Source: Psoroptes ovis
Lineage: Eukaryota; Arthropoda; Arachnida; Sarcoptiformes; Psoroptidae
Direction of reading: 5' to 3'
DNA length: 64,000 bases
Assembly (NCBI GenBank): GCA_002943765.1
Contig: PQWQ01000004.1
Coordinates: forward strand, 2,852,001 to 2,916,000
Shown here piece after piece: positions 38,501-52,303 of this stretch; position 1 is the stretch's first letter, and every line of letters starts with the position of its first letter. Under the pieces are notes generated by a model. The model was not told where the DNA came from. It did not search any database and saw nothing but the letters and a program-made list of their open reading frames with translations. The position numbers were made by a program, and so were the translations under genes.

Positions 38501-41500
38501 TATTTTGTCAATTGAAAATTTTCTTTTTGGAATTCAATTCAATTCAATCAATAAAAGAATTCCGACGAGTTTGAATACATTTTGAATGAATGTAGAAATA
38601 TTGACCAAAATGGACAGAAAGAGTAAAATTCATTATAATTAATATTACAAAACAACAGCAGCAGCAGATTGAAAACGAAATTTCATTATCAATTATTGTT
38701 GTCATCTCAATTTTGTTTCAAAATCGTTTTACAACATTACAAATAAACAATGACAACATTTAGAATTTTGGCTATTCTTGATAATATTCTCGATTATTTC
38801 TACTTGAATATTTGTTTATTTGTTATTCTTGTAACCAAAAGAAAAATTCAAAATGACATTTATAATTAAATTTTCATTTTTTTTTTTTTGGCTTTTTTGT
38901 TTCGTGTTTTCGTGTATGAAAATGCATTTCAATCATATTTGGATAAATGAAAATGTATTCATTCTTTTTCAATGGTAATAATTCGTAGGCATATTTCATA
39001 TATTTCGATGAAAGGAATGAAAATGAGAAGAAAACTCTTGGTTTAATAAGAAAAATGAAATGCCCAAAGAGATTAGAATTGTCGAGTTTTTGCGATTAAT
39101 TTTATTTCAATTTCTTAGCGATTATTATTAATTGCATTGAAATTGTATTTGCTGTCTTTATATTTATATTATTTTCATTATTATTATTATTATTATTACG
39201 CTTAATCAAAGCAATGAGCAAAGAAAAAAAAACTATTTAATTTGATGGTTTCTAAATTATTGAATGAATAAATGAACGAATGAATCAATGACCACCATTT
39301 GAAGATTTCTTAGAGCAAAAAATAGGAAAAATATATTTCTGAAATTGTTGAAAGATTTATTTTATCACTATTTATTTTTAAATGTATTAAGATTATACAT
39401 TTTTCACCATTTCAAGATTTTCTTGATTGATTTTGTATAATGTGTTTTTTTCCTATCTTTTCTTGACTAATGTAGAATTTTTTTTCTCTCGTTATTCTAA
39501 TATACATTTGAAATTTAAAAGTTATGATGATAATCATTAATGAACATGAAATAATGTATACGAGAGACGTGACAGAATGTTAATTCAAATGTTGTTTTTT
39601 TTCTCATTTCATTTCTCTGTCTTTTGAATTAATTTTGACCAATATGGTGAGAATGTTTTGCTGTGAATTTCGAATCAAACAAACAAACAAACAAAAATGG
39701 TAATGTTGAAAATGGAATTATCAAAAAAAATAAAAATAAAAATAAAATCTACAATCGATATAAATGAATTTCAACCAATAAAATTCATTTATATACCATT
39801 CATTGACCATTAATAAATATAGTCATTTCCATTATAAATATATTAACTATGAATTATTCGGCTAAAAGTAATTTTGGAATTCATGAATGGGAGAAAAAAA
39901 AAATGTGAGAATGTCCACGAGATCTTTGAATGAGAAGAAAAAATGGAAGAAATTCTTGAATTCAAAGTAAATTTTTGAATGATTCTTGAAGAAATTTTTT
40001 TTTGAAATGAATCATTTTTTTCCACACAAATTCTAAACTACCAGAAAATAACCTTAATATCTTGTATTTCTTCCAAAAAAAAAAAAAAAAAAAAAAAAAA
40101 AAACATTTAAAACATGACCATTGTTAATATCGACCAAGAAAAAATGTTATGAAAATATCGCGAAATCAAACTAATTTAAACATGGCGAATTTCCTGAAAA
40201 ATTTCGTAGAAATATCGTCAAAATCTGTTAGAAAGCTGTAAGAAATTAACATCCAAAAAACATTGAAAAATATTTTACCAGACGAAACAAAGCAAATAAC
40301 AAGCATTTTTGAAAATTATCATCATCATCATCATTATGAATTATATGTGTTCAAACATTTGAAAACATGAAAATGGCGAAAAGAAAAAATTTTCATTTCT
40401 TTTCTTTAATATTTTTTCAAATTAAGAAAAATATAAATGTTTTTGCTTGAAAGAAAAAAAAACATTTTGCTTTTCACCATTTTCTATTAGGTTGTCCGAA
40501 AAGTTCATTTCGCTTAATCAATAGAGTTGCTCATGAAAATCGGCCAGAACTTTTCGGGCAATCTTATACATTTCTTTATATACTTTATGTGATCATAAAT
40601 ATCTGTCTGAATGAAAAATCTAATATTACAAAGCGCCATTGTCGTCATCATTGTTATTTTCAACCATTTTCAACCATTATTACGCACGTTGTTCAATAAA
40701 TAAATAAATAAAAATAAATATGATTTGAAATTTTTTTTTCTTCAAACATCTGAATATATGAAATAAACGAATATACACACACGGGCGTCAATGAACTCAT
40801 TACATTGATTGAATTTCATTTCGTATAAAGACATGTATGTACATATTTATATACAAGTTGATATCGTTTAAGCATATATATCCAAACTAATATATAAACA
40901 TCTATGTATGTTGTATGTTTTGGTATTGAATAAATGAATTAAATTCTTTAACGTTTTCTCTAAATCATATGATGCATCATGTCACATACATTCAAACGCT
41001 GATATTTGTATTTTTAGATTCAATGAACATTGAACAATAGAAGACAAAACAAAACAAACGATAAATGTGTAAGGATATTATTTATATTTACTTATTTTTT
41101 TTCCATTGGAAATTCAATTCAAATAAATGATGATGATAAGTATTATTATTATTATTATTAAATTTTTGCCTTTAAATTATATGCATTTGTTCCGAAGCAA
41201 TTGTTCTTATATCGTTTCATTTTATTGAATCTAATGGTACATAAAGCTTATACAGACGCACATACACACTCATACATATAAGCATTTCGTACATATCGTC
41301 ATCAACATTGTTTGTAATTGATTCATCCATTCATTGAACGATCGATTCGGTTAATTTTATCATTTTTTTTTGTTCATTTCGAAAAAACACCATTTGGGTG
41401 CTGCTGCTGCTGCTGTTTTCGTGTGAAACAAAAGCGAAAGCAGAAAAAATTAATTGATTCAATTAATTAGCAATTCTGATCGATCGATTGGCATTTTTTC

Positions 41501-43165
41501 CGATCTTTGATCGTTTGCTCTTTGTGTTATGCTTATATGCTTCACTATTGTTTCAAGTTGAAACATTGAAAAACAATAGTTCAAAGTGTTGTTCGGTTAA
41601 TTTATTCGTTTGTTCGTTCATTTTTTTTTCTTTGGACATTTTCAATCAATATCAAGTGAGAAAATAATAATAATAATGGAAAAAAATAAACTGATCGGTT
41701 CGATTCGATACGGTTTATGGGTTATTTAATTTTGTTTTTCGTTTTTTTGGTTTAGTTTATTCGGATTCTTGGTTGAAAATGAATTTTTTTCTCATATTTT
41801 TTTTCGGTTATTTTTAATTAATTTGAAGCATTATTATTCGGAAAATTTTTCCAGAAAAAATTATTTATTCAATAAACACATGTTTTACCTTGCTTTTTAG
41901 ATACATGATTTATTGATGTTTTGGATGTTGTTGTCGATGTTGTCGATGATGATGATACTGATCGATAACGATATAAATGTATTGTTATTACGAATACATA
42001 ATGAAAATGTTCATTAACATTATTATGATTGCTTGAGGAGGTATTTGATTCACGCTCACTGCTGCTATTATTATAACATGAAAATGATTGTTTTCGAATA
42101 ATATTGAATACATTTTCTAAATAATTTGTTGCTTGTTTTGAGCTTGAACAATGATATTCAATTTCATGATCATTGGTCGTTGGTTGTTTGTTATTATCAT
42201 TATTATTATTATTATTATAATTTAAATCAAATAATGATAGCTTATCTGGCAATTTTAATGATATTAAATCATAAATTTTTTGATGAAAAATGGCTGATGC
42301 TGATAATTGTATTGTATAGGCACGATCATTTATTCTATTATCAATTTCTTCGGTCCCATTTTCTACAAATTCATGTTTATTATGATGATCAATTAAATCA
42401 AATATCCATGCAATTGAATGCATCATTAAACCACGATATACAAATTGATAAAATTCATTTATATCTTTATTATTGTTACTATTATTATTATTATTATTAT
42501 TATTAGTATTCAATAATAAAGAATTTGGACAACTTGATAAAGAATTTTGATTTATAATATTATGATCATTATTATTATTATAATCATCAATTGTAATAAT
42601 CACAGCATTATTAATTGATCCATTTATTAATGATTCTATTGGTTTAATTAATAATTTTTCTGGTATTAAATGAAGCTTTTCTGGTAATGATCCCATGAAT
42701 ATATTATTAAATGGTAATAATTTTACAATCGATTTATTTTTATCATCATTTTGATTTTGATCATATTTTAATGATAAAAAATTTCTATCTAAATCAATAA
42801 AAAACCAATTTGGTAAACGATTATTATTATTATTATTATTCGTTCGTAATAATTCTAAATTATAATTAATTTGGCATGAATAATTATGGTGAGCATTATT
42901 AATCTTTGGATTATTATCATTAGTACATAATGATGATTTCTTTTGTTCCAATATTTTTAATGTTTGAAATTTTGGTATTGTATTTAAAAATTTTAATAAT
43001 TTTGAATCATTATTATTATTGTTATTGAAATTTTTATTATTATTATTATTACTGATATTGTTCGATGTTTTTGGATATATTTTTGCATAAATAATTTGTT
43101 GATTTTGATTATTCGTATCATTAATATTGTTATTTTCAATTTCCATATAATCATCATTCAATGAT
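35553..43165 (-). CDS. Kinesin-11/KIF26-like protein with degenerate motor
   Basis: Four exons (43165-41889, 37777-37672, 37586-36827, 36770-35553) join with matching phases. KIF26/VAB-8 proteins are atypical kinesins that act in signalling and axon guidance rather than as ATP-driven motors. The 43-kb exon follows the KIF26 motor fold: KLLPFNNIF, SLINGSINNAVIITI, then a SIAWIFDLID segment and VFVITIHLYRYR. The next exon continues with SKLYLID, then ESKIINLLTSAM, which aligns with ESKLAMLLRESL of KIF26. The tail has NQSYNTVI, ELWVDGP and SSGYES, which resemble KIF26 tail motifs. P-loop, switch I and switch II are all replaced. Poly-Asn and His runs swell the protein, and it ends CSFFCCNH, a possible lipid-anchored tail. 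The first base of the 43-kb exon completes a codon, so an upstream exon must exist (see 61852-62198). Introns here are 4,111, 85 (GC-AG) and 56 bp. Confidence 0.82.
37587..37671 (-). other. GC-AG intron in the KIF26-like gene
   Basis: On the minus strand the donor reads CAG/GCAAGT, the classic GC donor context, and the acceptor is TTTCAG. Splicing here restores the conserved ...NSSKIS-ESKIINLL junction in frame. No GT donor nearby keeps that frame. Confidence 0.7.
37778..41888 (-). other. 4.1-kb intron of the KIF26-like gene
   Basis: Bounded by a CAAG/GTAAAA donor and a TTATTAG acceptor, both phase 1, creating codon G+TT (Val). It contains AT-rich filler, long A runs (about 40075-40103), CTG and CA tracts, and one 80-bp TIR element at 40487. 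No coding frame inside is credible. Confidence 0.7.
40487..40566 (+). mobile_element. 80-bp TIR element, copy 2
   Basis: TA-flanked 80-bp copy, left end TTAGGTTGTCCGAAAAGTTC, right end GAACTTTTCGGGCAATCTTA. It sits in the 4.1-kb intron of the KIF26-like gene. It shares the internal CATGAAAATCGGCC block with copies 1 and 3. Confidence 0.78.
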
Positions 43166-45220
43166 CTATGCAATTAATGAAAAAATGGAAAAAAATTAAA
43201 TGATTTATTCATTGAAATAAATGAGATTTTCTTATGTGGAATCAAAGAAAAAATAATTGAAATAATCAAAGTGTAATTGAATAATTAAATATAAAATTCT
43301 CATTAAGCAAAGACTCATGATAAACATTGCAAGCATAAACCACATTCACATACAGACACATCATTACAAATATCATCAAAAGAATATTAAAAAAAATCGT
43401 GGAAAATTCCACAGACTATCTTCATCTATTTCAAATGCTACTGGAATTCTATGAATCAAAATTTTCAATTTCACCATCAAAAGGTGATGAGAAAACAATG
43501 AAGATAGAGAAAGATTTGAAAAAAATGAAAATGAAAAATATTTTTTCCATTTTTACTCAATCCCAAAAATCATTCATTTATTCAAAGATATACATATAAA
43601 TCATTCACTATCTTCGCACAGAAAGAAAAAAAAAATACGTGAAAAAAATTTTAATTACTTGAAATGAAAGCAAAAAAAAAAAAAAAAAAAAAAAGACAGC
43701 AAAAGAAATGAAAATCACTCAATTCTTGCCATCCAATTCATCCATTCAATTCTTACAATTCATTCATACGATTCAATTTCAATTCAACAATGATGATGAT
43801 GATGATGATGATGTATGGCATACATCACCATATTATAAATGATAATCATAATAATAATAATATAAATATAAATTTATTCGATTCATCATTTTGCCAAGAA
43901 TGAAAAATTTTCCTTTATTTTTAAGAATTGACAAGAATTTATTCTTATTTTTTTCAATTTATATATATTTTTTTGTTAAAGATAATATTCTTAAGATTAT
44001 TATTATTATTTTTATTTTATAAAATTGTAAATAATTTTTCTTTATTTTATTTAATATTTCAAAACAAAAAAAAAATGTTTCATCCATATTTATCATTGAA
44101 TGATGATCATGATCATGATCATGTACAAGTGATAATAATAATGATAATAATATTTCATATTTTGATAATTCATCTGATTTGATATATGAAATTTTTTCAC
44201 TTTATTTTAATACTTGTTTCTTTTTATTCTTATTCTTATCATTCCTTTAACGCCCAATTCAATTCAAAATTTCTATCATCATCCAATTGAATGTCATCAT
44301 TGTATTATAATTACATCAATTTTATTATTATTGCTATTGCTATTACTTTTATTATTGTCATTACACGCATAGAACAATCAATGAATGCTTTCATTGAAAT
44401 GGAAAACTTTTTCATTTTTCAATTTCTTCTTCATTTTTTGGATTATCTTTTTTTATTAGAAACAAAAATGATGAATACCATGAAGAACCAAAAAAAAAAA
44501 AATGTGAAAACTTCAAAGAAAATATTGAATGGATGAATGTATACATCAAAAAAAAGTAGTGCAAATTGAATTTAAGTAAAATATATTTATCATAGATTTC
44601 TATCTGTTTCTATGTGTACATCAATTTATTACTTTAATTCATATTTCAACCATCGAAAAAGAACACATCTATCATCACTTTTCTGTTTGTTGTCTCTATT
44701 TCGGTTGAAACATTGTCAAAAAGTGGTACCAAAATAAAAAAAGGAGAAAGTGCAAACACAACGAAAAAAAAAGTGTCACATTATCCATAATTCATAATCC
44801 AAAAAATTATGATATTGAAAAGTATGCGAGAAAATGTAGAAGAAATGTTGAAGAAATGAAAAATATCTTTTTCGAAATATGAAATAAATAATAGAATAAA
44901 AAGTTATAAATAAATATAAAAATATTAAGGAAATATTATCTATCTATCGATATTTATATATGATAAACGTAATAAATAATCATTTTATTATTATTTTCAA
45001 AATAAACACCAATAATCATTTGATGAAACAATGAAAATTGATATAAAAATTCTACAATTTAAGAAAAATTATTTGAACAAATCTTAAGAAATTCGGACTA
45101 TCAGAATGAGAATTTTCGCCAGATGAAGCTGAGAAAATATAAACTAGGAATCTTCCTTAATTTTTGAATATCCTTATCTCGTCAAGAAATGTATCAACTC
45201 GAATTTTTTTATGTAAATAT

Positions 45221-45300
45221 TGGCTTGGCCAATAAGTTTTATTTATTAAATCAATCATGTACCCATTGAAAATTGCCCAAAACTTTTTGGACAGCACAAT
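45221..45300 (+). mobile_element. 80-bp TIR element, copy 4 (diverged)
   Basis: TGGCTTGGCCAATAAGTT at the left and ACTTTTTGGACAGCACAA at the right match the family ends with many changes, and CCATTGAAAATTGCCC matches the internal block. Size and spacing fit. The edges are approximate. Confidence 0.5.
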
Positions 45301-48283
45301 TCAATTTATTTATCTTGAATTTCGATAATCTTTACAAAGAAAAATACAGAGAAATTTTTCATTTACTTTTTAATGATACTCAAAAAAAATACTGGAATTG
45401 AATTTAAATTTTTTCTTCATTCATTTTCCAGCAGTCAAATCATATTTAATGATTTTTCCTCATATGATTTCTTATGATTTTTCATGATGATGAAAAAAAT
45501 AGAAAAATATTTGCAAATATTTTTCTATTCACCAATGGGAATTATAATTATTATGATTTTCATTTCATGAAATAAATAGTCAAATAGAAGATGGAAAAAA
45601 TAGGCAGAATTAGGCCAGATTTAGCCATGAATTCGACTGTTTTTGGTCGAATACTGGGAAAAAGCTGAAAAATAATTCATAATTCACAAACATTATTCAT
45701 ATATCTCGGGCCCTATTCCAGTATCTGTTCCTAAGCATCATCACCAACCACAAAGACAATGGAATAAAAGATGCGGAAAACCAAATGACTATTGTTTTCT
45801 GTTGCTTTCTTAGGCTTTCTATTATTATTATGATTTATGCAATTTTTTTTTTTGAAATTTTCGCTTTGCTTTTCAACATCTTATTTCAATAAATTATTGT
45901 TTCAAACAACGAACGAAACGAAAATTCTGTGGTTTCGGTTTGTTTCAATACTGGAAATACTGGGAAAATACTGGAAAATTGAAATGAAAATTATGAAAAT
46001 TTCAATCTTGGAATGAATCTGATTCTTTGAATGAATTGAAACATTTTCAATTTTCCAAAGTCGAAATGAATCGAAAATTCAAGGCGTCGGCGTTCAAACA
46101 CAGATTTCGTACAGATCAAAGGCCTTATTGAAGCATCTTTCTTTGTTGTTGTTTGTCGAAGAAATGCATTGTTTTTAGATTTATTTTATGGCCAACACCA
46201 ATAAAGAATACGAAAATGAATGATATTATCGATTATTATTATTATTATGATTATCATTATTATTGTTGATATTCTGAATCAAAACAAGGAAAATAACGCA
46301 AAAAATATGGAAAATGATTTTTTCCTATAAAGAATGAGCGTATAAAATGAATATGATTTGTTCCATATTTTCGGTTCAATTTTCCTTAGATCATTCTTCC
46401 AATATTTTATTCCAAAATAGATTTCCATTCGGGCCATATTGTACTTATCATTCAGAATTATTATTATTTTGAAAACACTTGGATCAACCATGGAAGAAAA
46501 AAACTCTGGGTCATTGAATTGGAAATTATTATTTCATTTTTCGTTTTCTTACAGTCATCTTGTAGCATCTTATACAGCATATATTTATTCATATTTGTAT
46601 TATATAAATAAATAAATAAACATGTGATATTTTCAAATTGAGATTTTTTTTCGGATTCATAATAATAATGGCCATGATTTTCAAGTATATCAATAATGTC
46701 TGTATGGCTTTAATACTTTTATCAGGAAAATATTTTTCGTTTTCGCTGCTGTACCATGAAATAACAAAAATAAGCCTACTAATCTTGAGTATATTTGTGC
46801 TTTGACTGACCAATAGGGAATCCATAAATAATAATGCTAATATTCAATGATGGTTCTTGTTTTTGTATGTGTGTGTTCAATGTTTGTTTGGTAGTTTGTT
46901 TGTTTGTCCTGATCATCATCATTGTTTTCTCTGAATGTTTTTTTTTTGTTGTTTTCGCTTATTGATCAATTGATTAATTTTAGCTTTTTGCTTGAGTGTA
47001 TTGCTTGGTTAGTATAATCAGTGTTCATTGGTCAACATCGGAGATAATTTATGATTTTACTTATTCATATTTTTTAATTTTAAATTAATCACCAGAATAG
47101 ATGCAATACATGTAAGCATATACAAAGGGTTATGACTAGTCAAAGAATAATTACAGAAATGTTTCAAAACATGGAGCCAAAGCACTACCGAGATTTTAAA
47201 ATCCATAATCATTACCGTTTAATAATAATTGATTGACTCCCTTGATGCTTTCAGCCTTGATTTTTGCATTTGAAACTGAATTTCAAATTGAAAATCGAAG
47301 CCAAACAATAATGAAGGAATTGAAACCGAATGAAGAGGAAAAACAATAACCCTTTAATGACATTAAAACTTTTTTTGGTTCATTGAAAATTGAATTTTTG
47401 CTTTGAATTTAAATTTTTTCTTCCAGAAAATTAGAAAAAAATACAGAATCGTTGATTCTGAATGAATCGTATGACAGTTTCGCTGGTTAAATTTGACATT
47501 TTTTTTTGCCCATTCGCATCCCTATCGTTCATCCCCTCTGCTTGGCTTTGTTTTTCAATTTATTTATTCAATCTCCAATCATTTGCTTGGTGCAGCAACG
47601 ATGCCAAATGATCGAAAGAGTTGTGTGTGTGTGTGTGTGTGTGGAGAGAAACGAGGAGAAAAAAAATTAATTCAATGATGCTATTTAATGGCCTCAACCA
47701 TTTCATTGTGAAAAAAAATCGAATTGAATTTTGAAGAAGGAAAATTTTCCTTCTAGTTTTCTTACTCGTGATTTCTTTGAATCTTGGAATATTGGAATCT
47801 TAGAGAAGAGAAATCCCAATGGAAATGTTGAGAATCAAAGAAATGAAATGAAACAAGATGGAAATTTTTAAAAATTTTTCCATCATTATTATTATTATTA
47901 TTATTATAAATATCGTTTATTCACAGTGATTTTAATTTTATTTCATATTTCATTCCATTTTTTTCCAGTCATTCTTGGAAAAAAATCCGAAATAAATAAA
48001 TAAATGACTTGAAATTTCAAAAAAAAGAAAAGAAAAATGAAATTTTTATTTCGCATCGAAAAAACAAAGCAAAGATTTGAAAATTTTTCGAGTTTTTTAA
48101 ATTCAATTATCAATGTGTTTGTATTTGGAAACGATATAAATATTTCAAATGTAAATTAATTTAATCTTTTTTGTTTGAAAAATACAAAAATTTCTAACCA
48201 AACAATTCAATGAAAAATTAATCGATAAATGAAGCGAATCACCATCATCATTATCATTATTATTTATTATTATTAGTGTATTA

Positions 48284-48364
48284 TTACGTTGTCCGAAAAG
48301 TTCATTCCTCTTAATCAATTGAGTCCGCTCATGAAAATCAGCCAGAACTTTCCGTACAATCTAT
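48284..48364 (+). mobile_element. 80-bp TIR element, copy 3
   Basis: TA-flanked 81-bp copy with ends TTACGTTGTCCGAAAAGTTC and GAACTTTCCGTACAATCTAT and the internal CTCATGAAAATCAGCCAG block. Same family as copies 1 and 2. Confidence 0.72.
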
Positions 48365-50068
48365 TATATTATCAATATTATTCGTATATTTTCAAATTTA
48401 GATTTCAAAAAAAAATATAAAAAAAAATAACGATAACAATATTGATAATAATAATAATAATAATAAAACTAAAATTTTCAAAAACAAACATATGAGCATC
48501 ACAAAAAAAAATCCAAAGAATTATTTTTTGTAAAACATGGAATGAAAAAAAAAAAATAATATTGGAAAATATAAATAACGATTCACATCATTGAACAAAA
48601 ATATAAGCATCAAATAAATAAACAATGATTATTGGAAAATATTGTTTCGAAACAAAACAAAAAAAAAAAAAAAAACAATTTTAATGAATATAAATCTATG
48701 TGAAATGTGAATAAAACTATAAATAAATAAATAAATAAATGAATATCGATCACTACTATCATTCGGAAACGGAAATTTTCAATAATTTTTGATTAATAAA
48801 ATTTAAAAATTCATTGAAAATTCATCGATATTTCAAAGGGAATGGAATGGAATTGAACAATCCAGCAGAAATTGCCATAAACTTTTTTTTTCGATGTCTA
48901 TTTAATGTCCAATGAAATGGCATAAATATAATAATGATAATAATTTGAATAATAACCATATTAATAACGATAATAATAATGATTCAAAGTTTTTATTGCA
49001 CAAAGAAGAAAAAAAATTGAACATAAAAAGACATCAAATGATGATTCCGATGATTTCTCATCGTTATTTGAATATATTGTTATATTCAAAATATATGAAT
49101 TTGTATTATTATTATGAAATCTTTGATTATTTTCATTGCCGAAAATTGATATAATTATTATTGATAATACATTTTCAATGCACAGCATGTGTCATTATAC
49201 GAAATGATCATTGAATTGAATGTATTGAAAATAATCAAAAAAAAAATGATGATAATAATCATAATCATTGGTCATGCACGCTTGAATCTTTTTAATAATT
49301 TCTACGAATTATTACAATTATCGTATTTCAACTTTTTGTTGAATCTCAAATATTTTGATGGCTTAATTTTATGAAATTGTTTGATTAACACAATCAATTT
49401 TCGGATGTGTGAATTATTCATATTGGAATTCATTATTCGCCAAAGAAATGTGGAATATCTAAAAAAAATGACGGATTTCAAGAGTTTCAAAGTGTTCTCA
49501 ATTGTAAATTCAACTATAATACAACTAGATCACAGGTCATTGAATTTGTTGTTGCTTTTTCATAAATGATTTTCTATTTCAAATAACTTGAACATTGAAA
49601 AATTGAAATTTGAAATGTGAATTTAAATTTAAATTTACATTTTACAAACAAAAAAACTTTTCAAATTTATTCTTCGTTCTTCTTCTTCAATTAAATAAAC
49701 GGATCTGAATTTCAAAGCGAAAACAATAATTCAAAACAAAAACAAATCTAAAATTGTTCATTTATTGTTTATTCATTCATAGATTCATTTATTTCAAAAA
49801 AAAAAAATGTTTGACTTTTTTAAATTTAAATTTAAACAAATTTTTACTTCGTTTTTTGTTTCATTTAAATTTCGCTATTTACAAAAAAAGTTTTTTTTTT
49901 GAGAATAATTTTCCATGTACAAATTTACATATTAAAACATTTCACATTTCAACCAAACAAAAATACTCAAACAAAAACAATTTGTCGATTGATTAAAAAG
50001 GAAATGATTTGGTCAAAGTGAAGTATATATTTTTCAAAAAATTTTGCCAGCAGAAAGAATAAATAACA

Positions 50069-50100
50069 AATCAACAATGATCACAAGATCATTGTTGATT
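50069..50100. repeat. Perfect 14-bp hairpin, 4-base loop
   Basis: AATCAACAATGATC (50069-50082), loop ACAA, then GATCATTGTTGATT (50087-50100). The arms are perfect. No gene or mobile element explains it. Confidence 0.8.
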
Positions 50101-52223
50101 CATGTGAATATCTGCGACAAATAAACAAACAAAGCTAAAACCGACTTTTCTCAGAATTTTGCTTTGATTTTTATCATTATTTTTATTCTACGAAAAATAA
50201 TGAAGAAATATATCGAAGAAATGCCATTATCACGAGGAAAATATCAAACACCACCAGCCACTCATTACCAGCACCAGCAGCCATCAACAAAACACACCAA
50301 AACATTATCACCAAATGCTCGATGGTTATGGTGTTAAAGAGTTGAAAATTATGGCGAATAAAAGGAGAAAAAAAAAATTTGCATATTCTTAAATGGCTAT
50401 GTGTTTATTCTTTTATTCGTTTTATTCATTTTTTTGAAACGAAAGCAATGAAATCAATGAACAACAAACAAATAAACAACAACTGATGATATTCTCAGTA
50501 TAAAAATGAAGAAAAAAGTAAAAAAAAATTCAAATTTCAAATTTTCTCATTAACTATTTACGATCAAAAAATTGATAATAATAATGATAATGATATTAAT
50601 GATGATGATAGAGGATGATCAATTTAATGGCCATTATTATTATTATTATCATCATCATTATCATTAACATTATTAAATGAGTGTCTTTAACTTCTTTATC
50701 ATTTTCTTCTCATTCTTCTCCTTTATTTCAATGATGATGTTTGAATGAAAATGATGCTCATTATATCATCACAAGAAAAAAAAGGAAAAACAGAGAAACA
50801 AATGATAATAATGATCAATATATGAATATCCCCATATATTTATCGTCCTGATTATGTATGCTATTGAGTTTTGAATCGTATGAATGCTGTAAAAAATTCA
50901 AGGTTTCATCATTAAGTTCAACTCTTTGAATTTTTTCCCTTTTTCACCCTATACCCCTATTCGCTGGATCCAATTTATTATTTAAATTAGACCAACAAGA
51001 ATAGAAAAATTATACAAAAAAAATAATGGCAGAATTTCAATTCAGACAACTCAACTGAATAGTTTGTTGAAAGATATAATCATTATAAACTTTTTTATTT
51101 TTATTTTGCTTTGTTTATTCATTTTTTTCTATATGGCCATATTTTCTTTGTCTCACTGAAAATTTGAATCAAATAACGAGTCGAATAACTGCAATAATAA
51201 TTCATTGACGATCAAATATGTACGAGGAAATATTAATAGATGGAAATTTGCATAAAATTCAATACAATTTCTTTCATTCGAAACATATTTCAAACAGAAG
51301 CAGAAATTGACCCAAAAATTACACTTGAATTGGTTCAATTTTTACATTCAACAATCACAATTATCATCATCTATTACATGTACTCTAATATTTTCGATCC
51401 GGAAAAAAAAAATAAACAGAAAGAATAGATTGATGTAATAATTTCGGAATTAACCCAATTACTTCAATTGATTTCCGATTGCATTTTTTTTTCGTTTTAA
51501 TCGGATCATAATTTTATGAATCGGTTCGTGTGAGAATCGGATAAATATCTATGAATATGTCTGATTGTATTCTAATATTCTTTTCTATTTTTTCAATTAA
51601 TAAATAAATTAAAACTGAACCGAAGAAACAAAAAGATATTGAAAAATTCATATTCATAGTTATATAACAAATAAATAAATGAATAGTTCGTTTGTGTGTG
51701 TGTGTGTGTGTGTGTGTCAAAAATATAAAATATACCGAAATGAAAATTGTTTTTTTTTGGCTCCTTTTTTTCTGTGCTTAAAATCATTTGTCATTTGATA
51801 ATCACGCGAACCAATTAATAATAATGAAACTATTGTTTCGTATGAAATGCTTGCCATTATATTTACAAATGAACATGTTTTTGTATAGACACAAATGTAG
51901 ACATTTGTTGGCCTACGAAAACGAAATACACAAATACAAATAATATTTATATAATAATAATAATTACAATTACAATGACAGCAGCAACAGCAACTACATT
52001 TAGCAATAAATTTTTGAAGATTGTTGTCAAAAGTGTTCATAGATAATAAAATAATTAACATATAACATTTTACTATTCAAAAACAAAGGACAAAATTCGA
52101 GGAAAATTTTTTTGTTTGAAATAATCCATAATCTCTCTTCTTTGGTTTTGTATCATGATAATAATGCTTATTATTTCGAGACAAGATAACATCTGACATT
52201 GTACCATTGTACACATGTAAAAA

Positions 52224-52303
52224 CGGATTGTCCGAAAAGTTTTTGACGATTTTCAATGGATGTTTACATTGTTTTGATAAATATAACTTTGTGGGCAGCC
52301 ATA
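52224..52303 (-). mobile_element. 80-bp TIR element, copy 5 (reverse, diverged)
   Basis: In reverse orientation to the other copies. GGATTGTCCGAAAAGTTTTT followed by GACGATTTTCAATGG matches the right arm and internal block. The far end (AACTTTGTGGGCAGCC) matches the left arm weakly. Limits are approximate. Confidence 0.55.

Noticed and set aside
48912..49188. Overlapping frames on both strands with Asn- and acidic-rich peptides
   Set aside because: AAT/GAT repeat composition, no splice sites matching the neighbouring exons, no recognisable motif.
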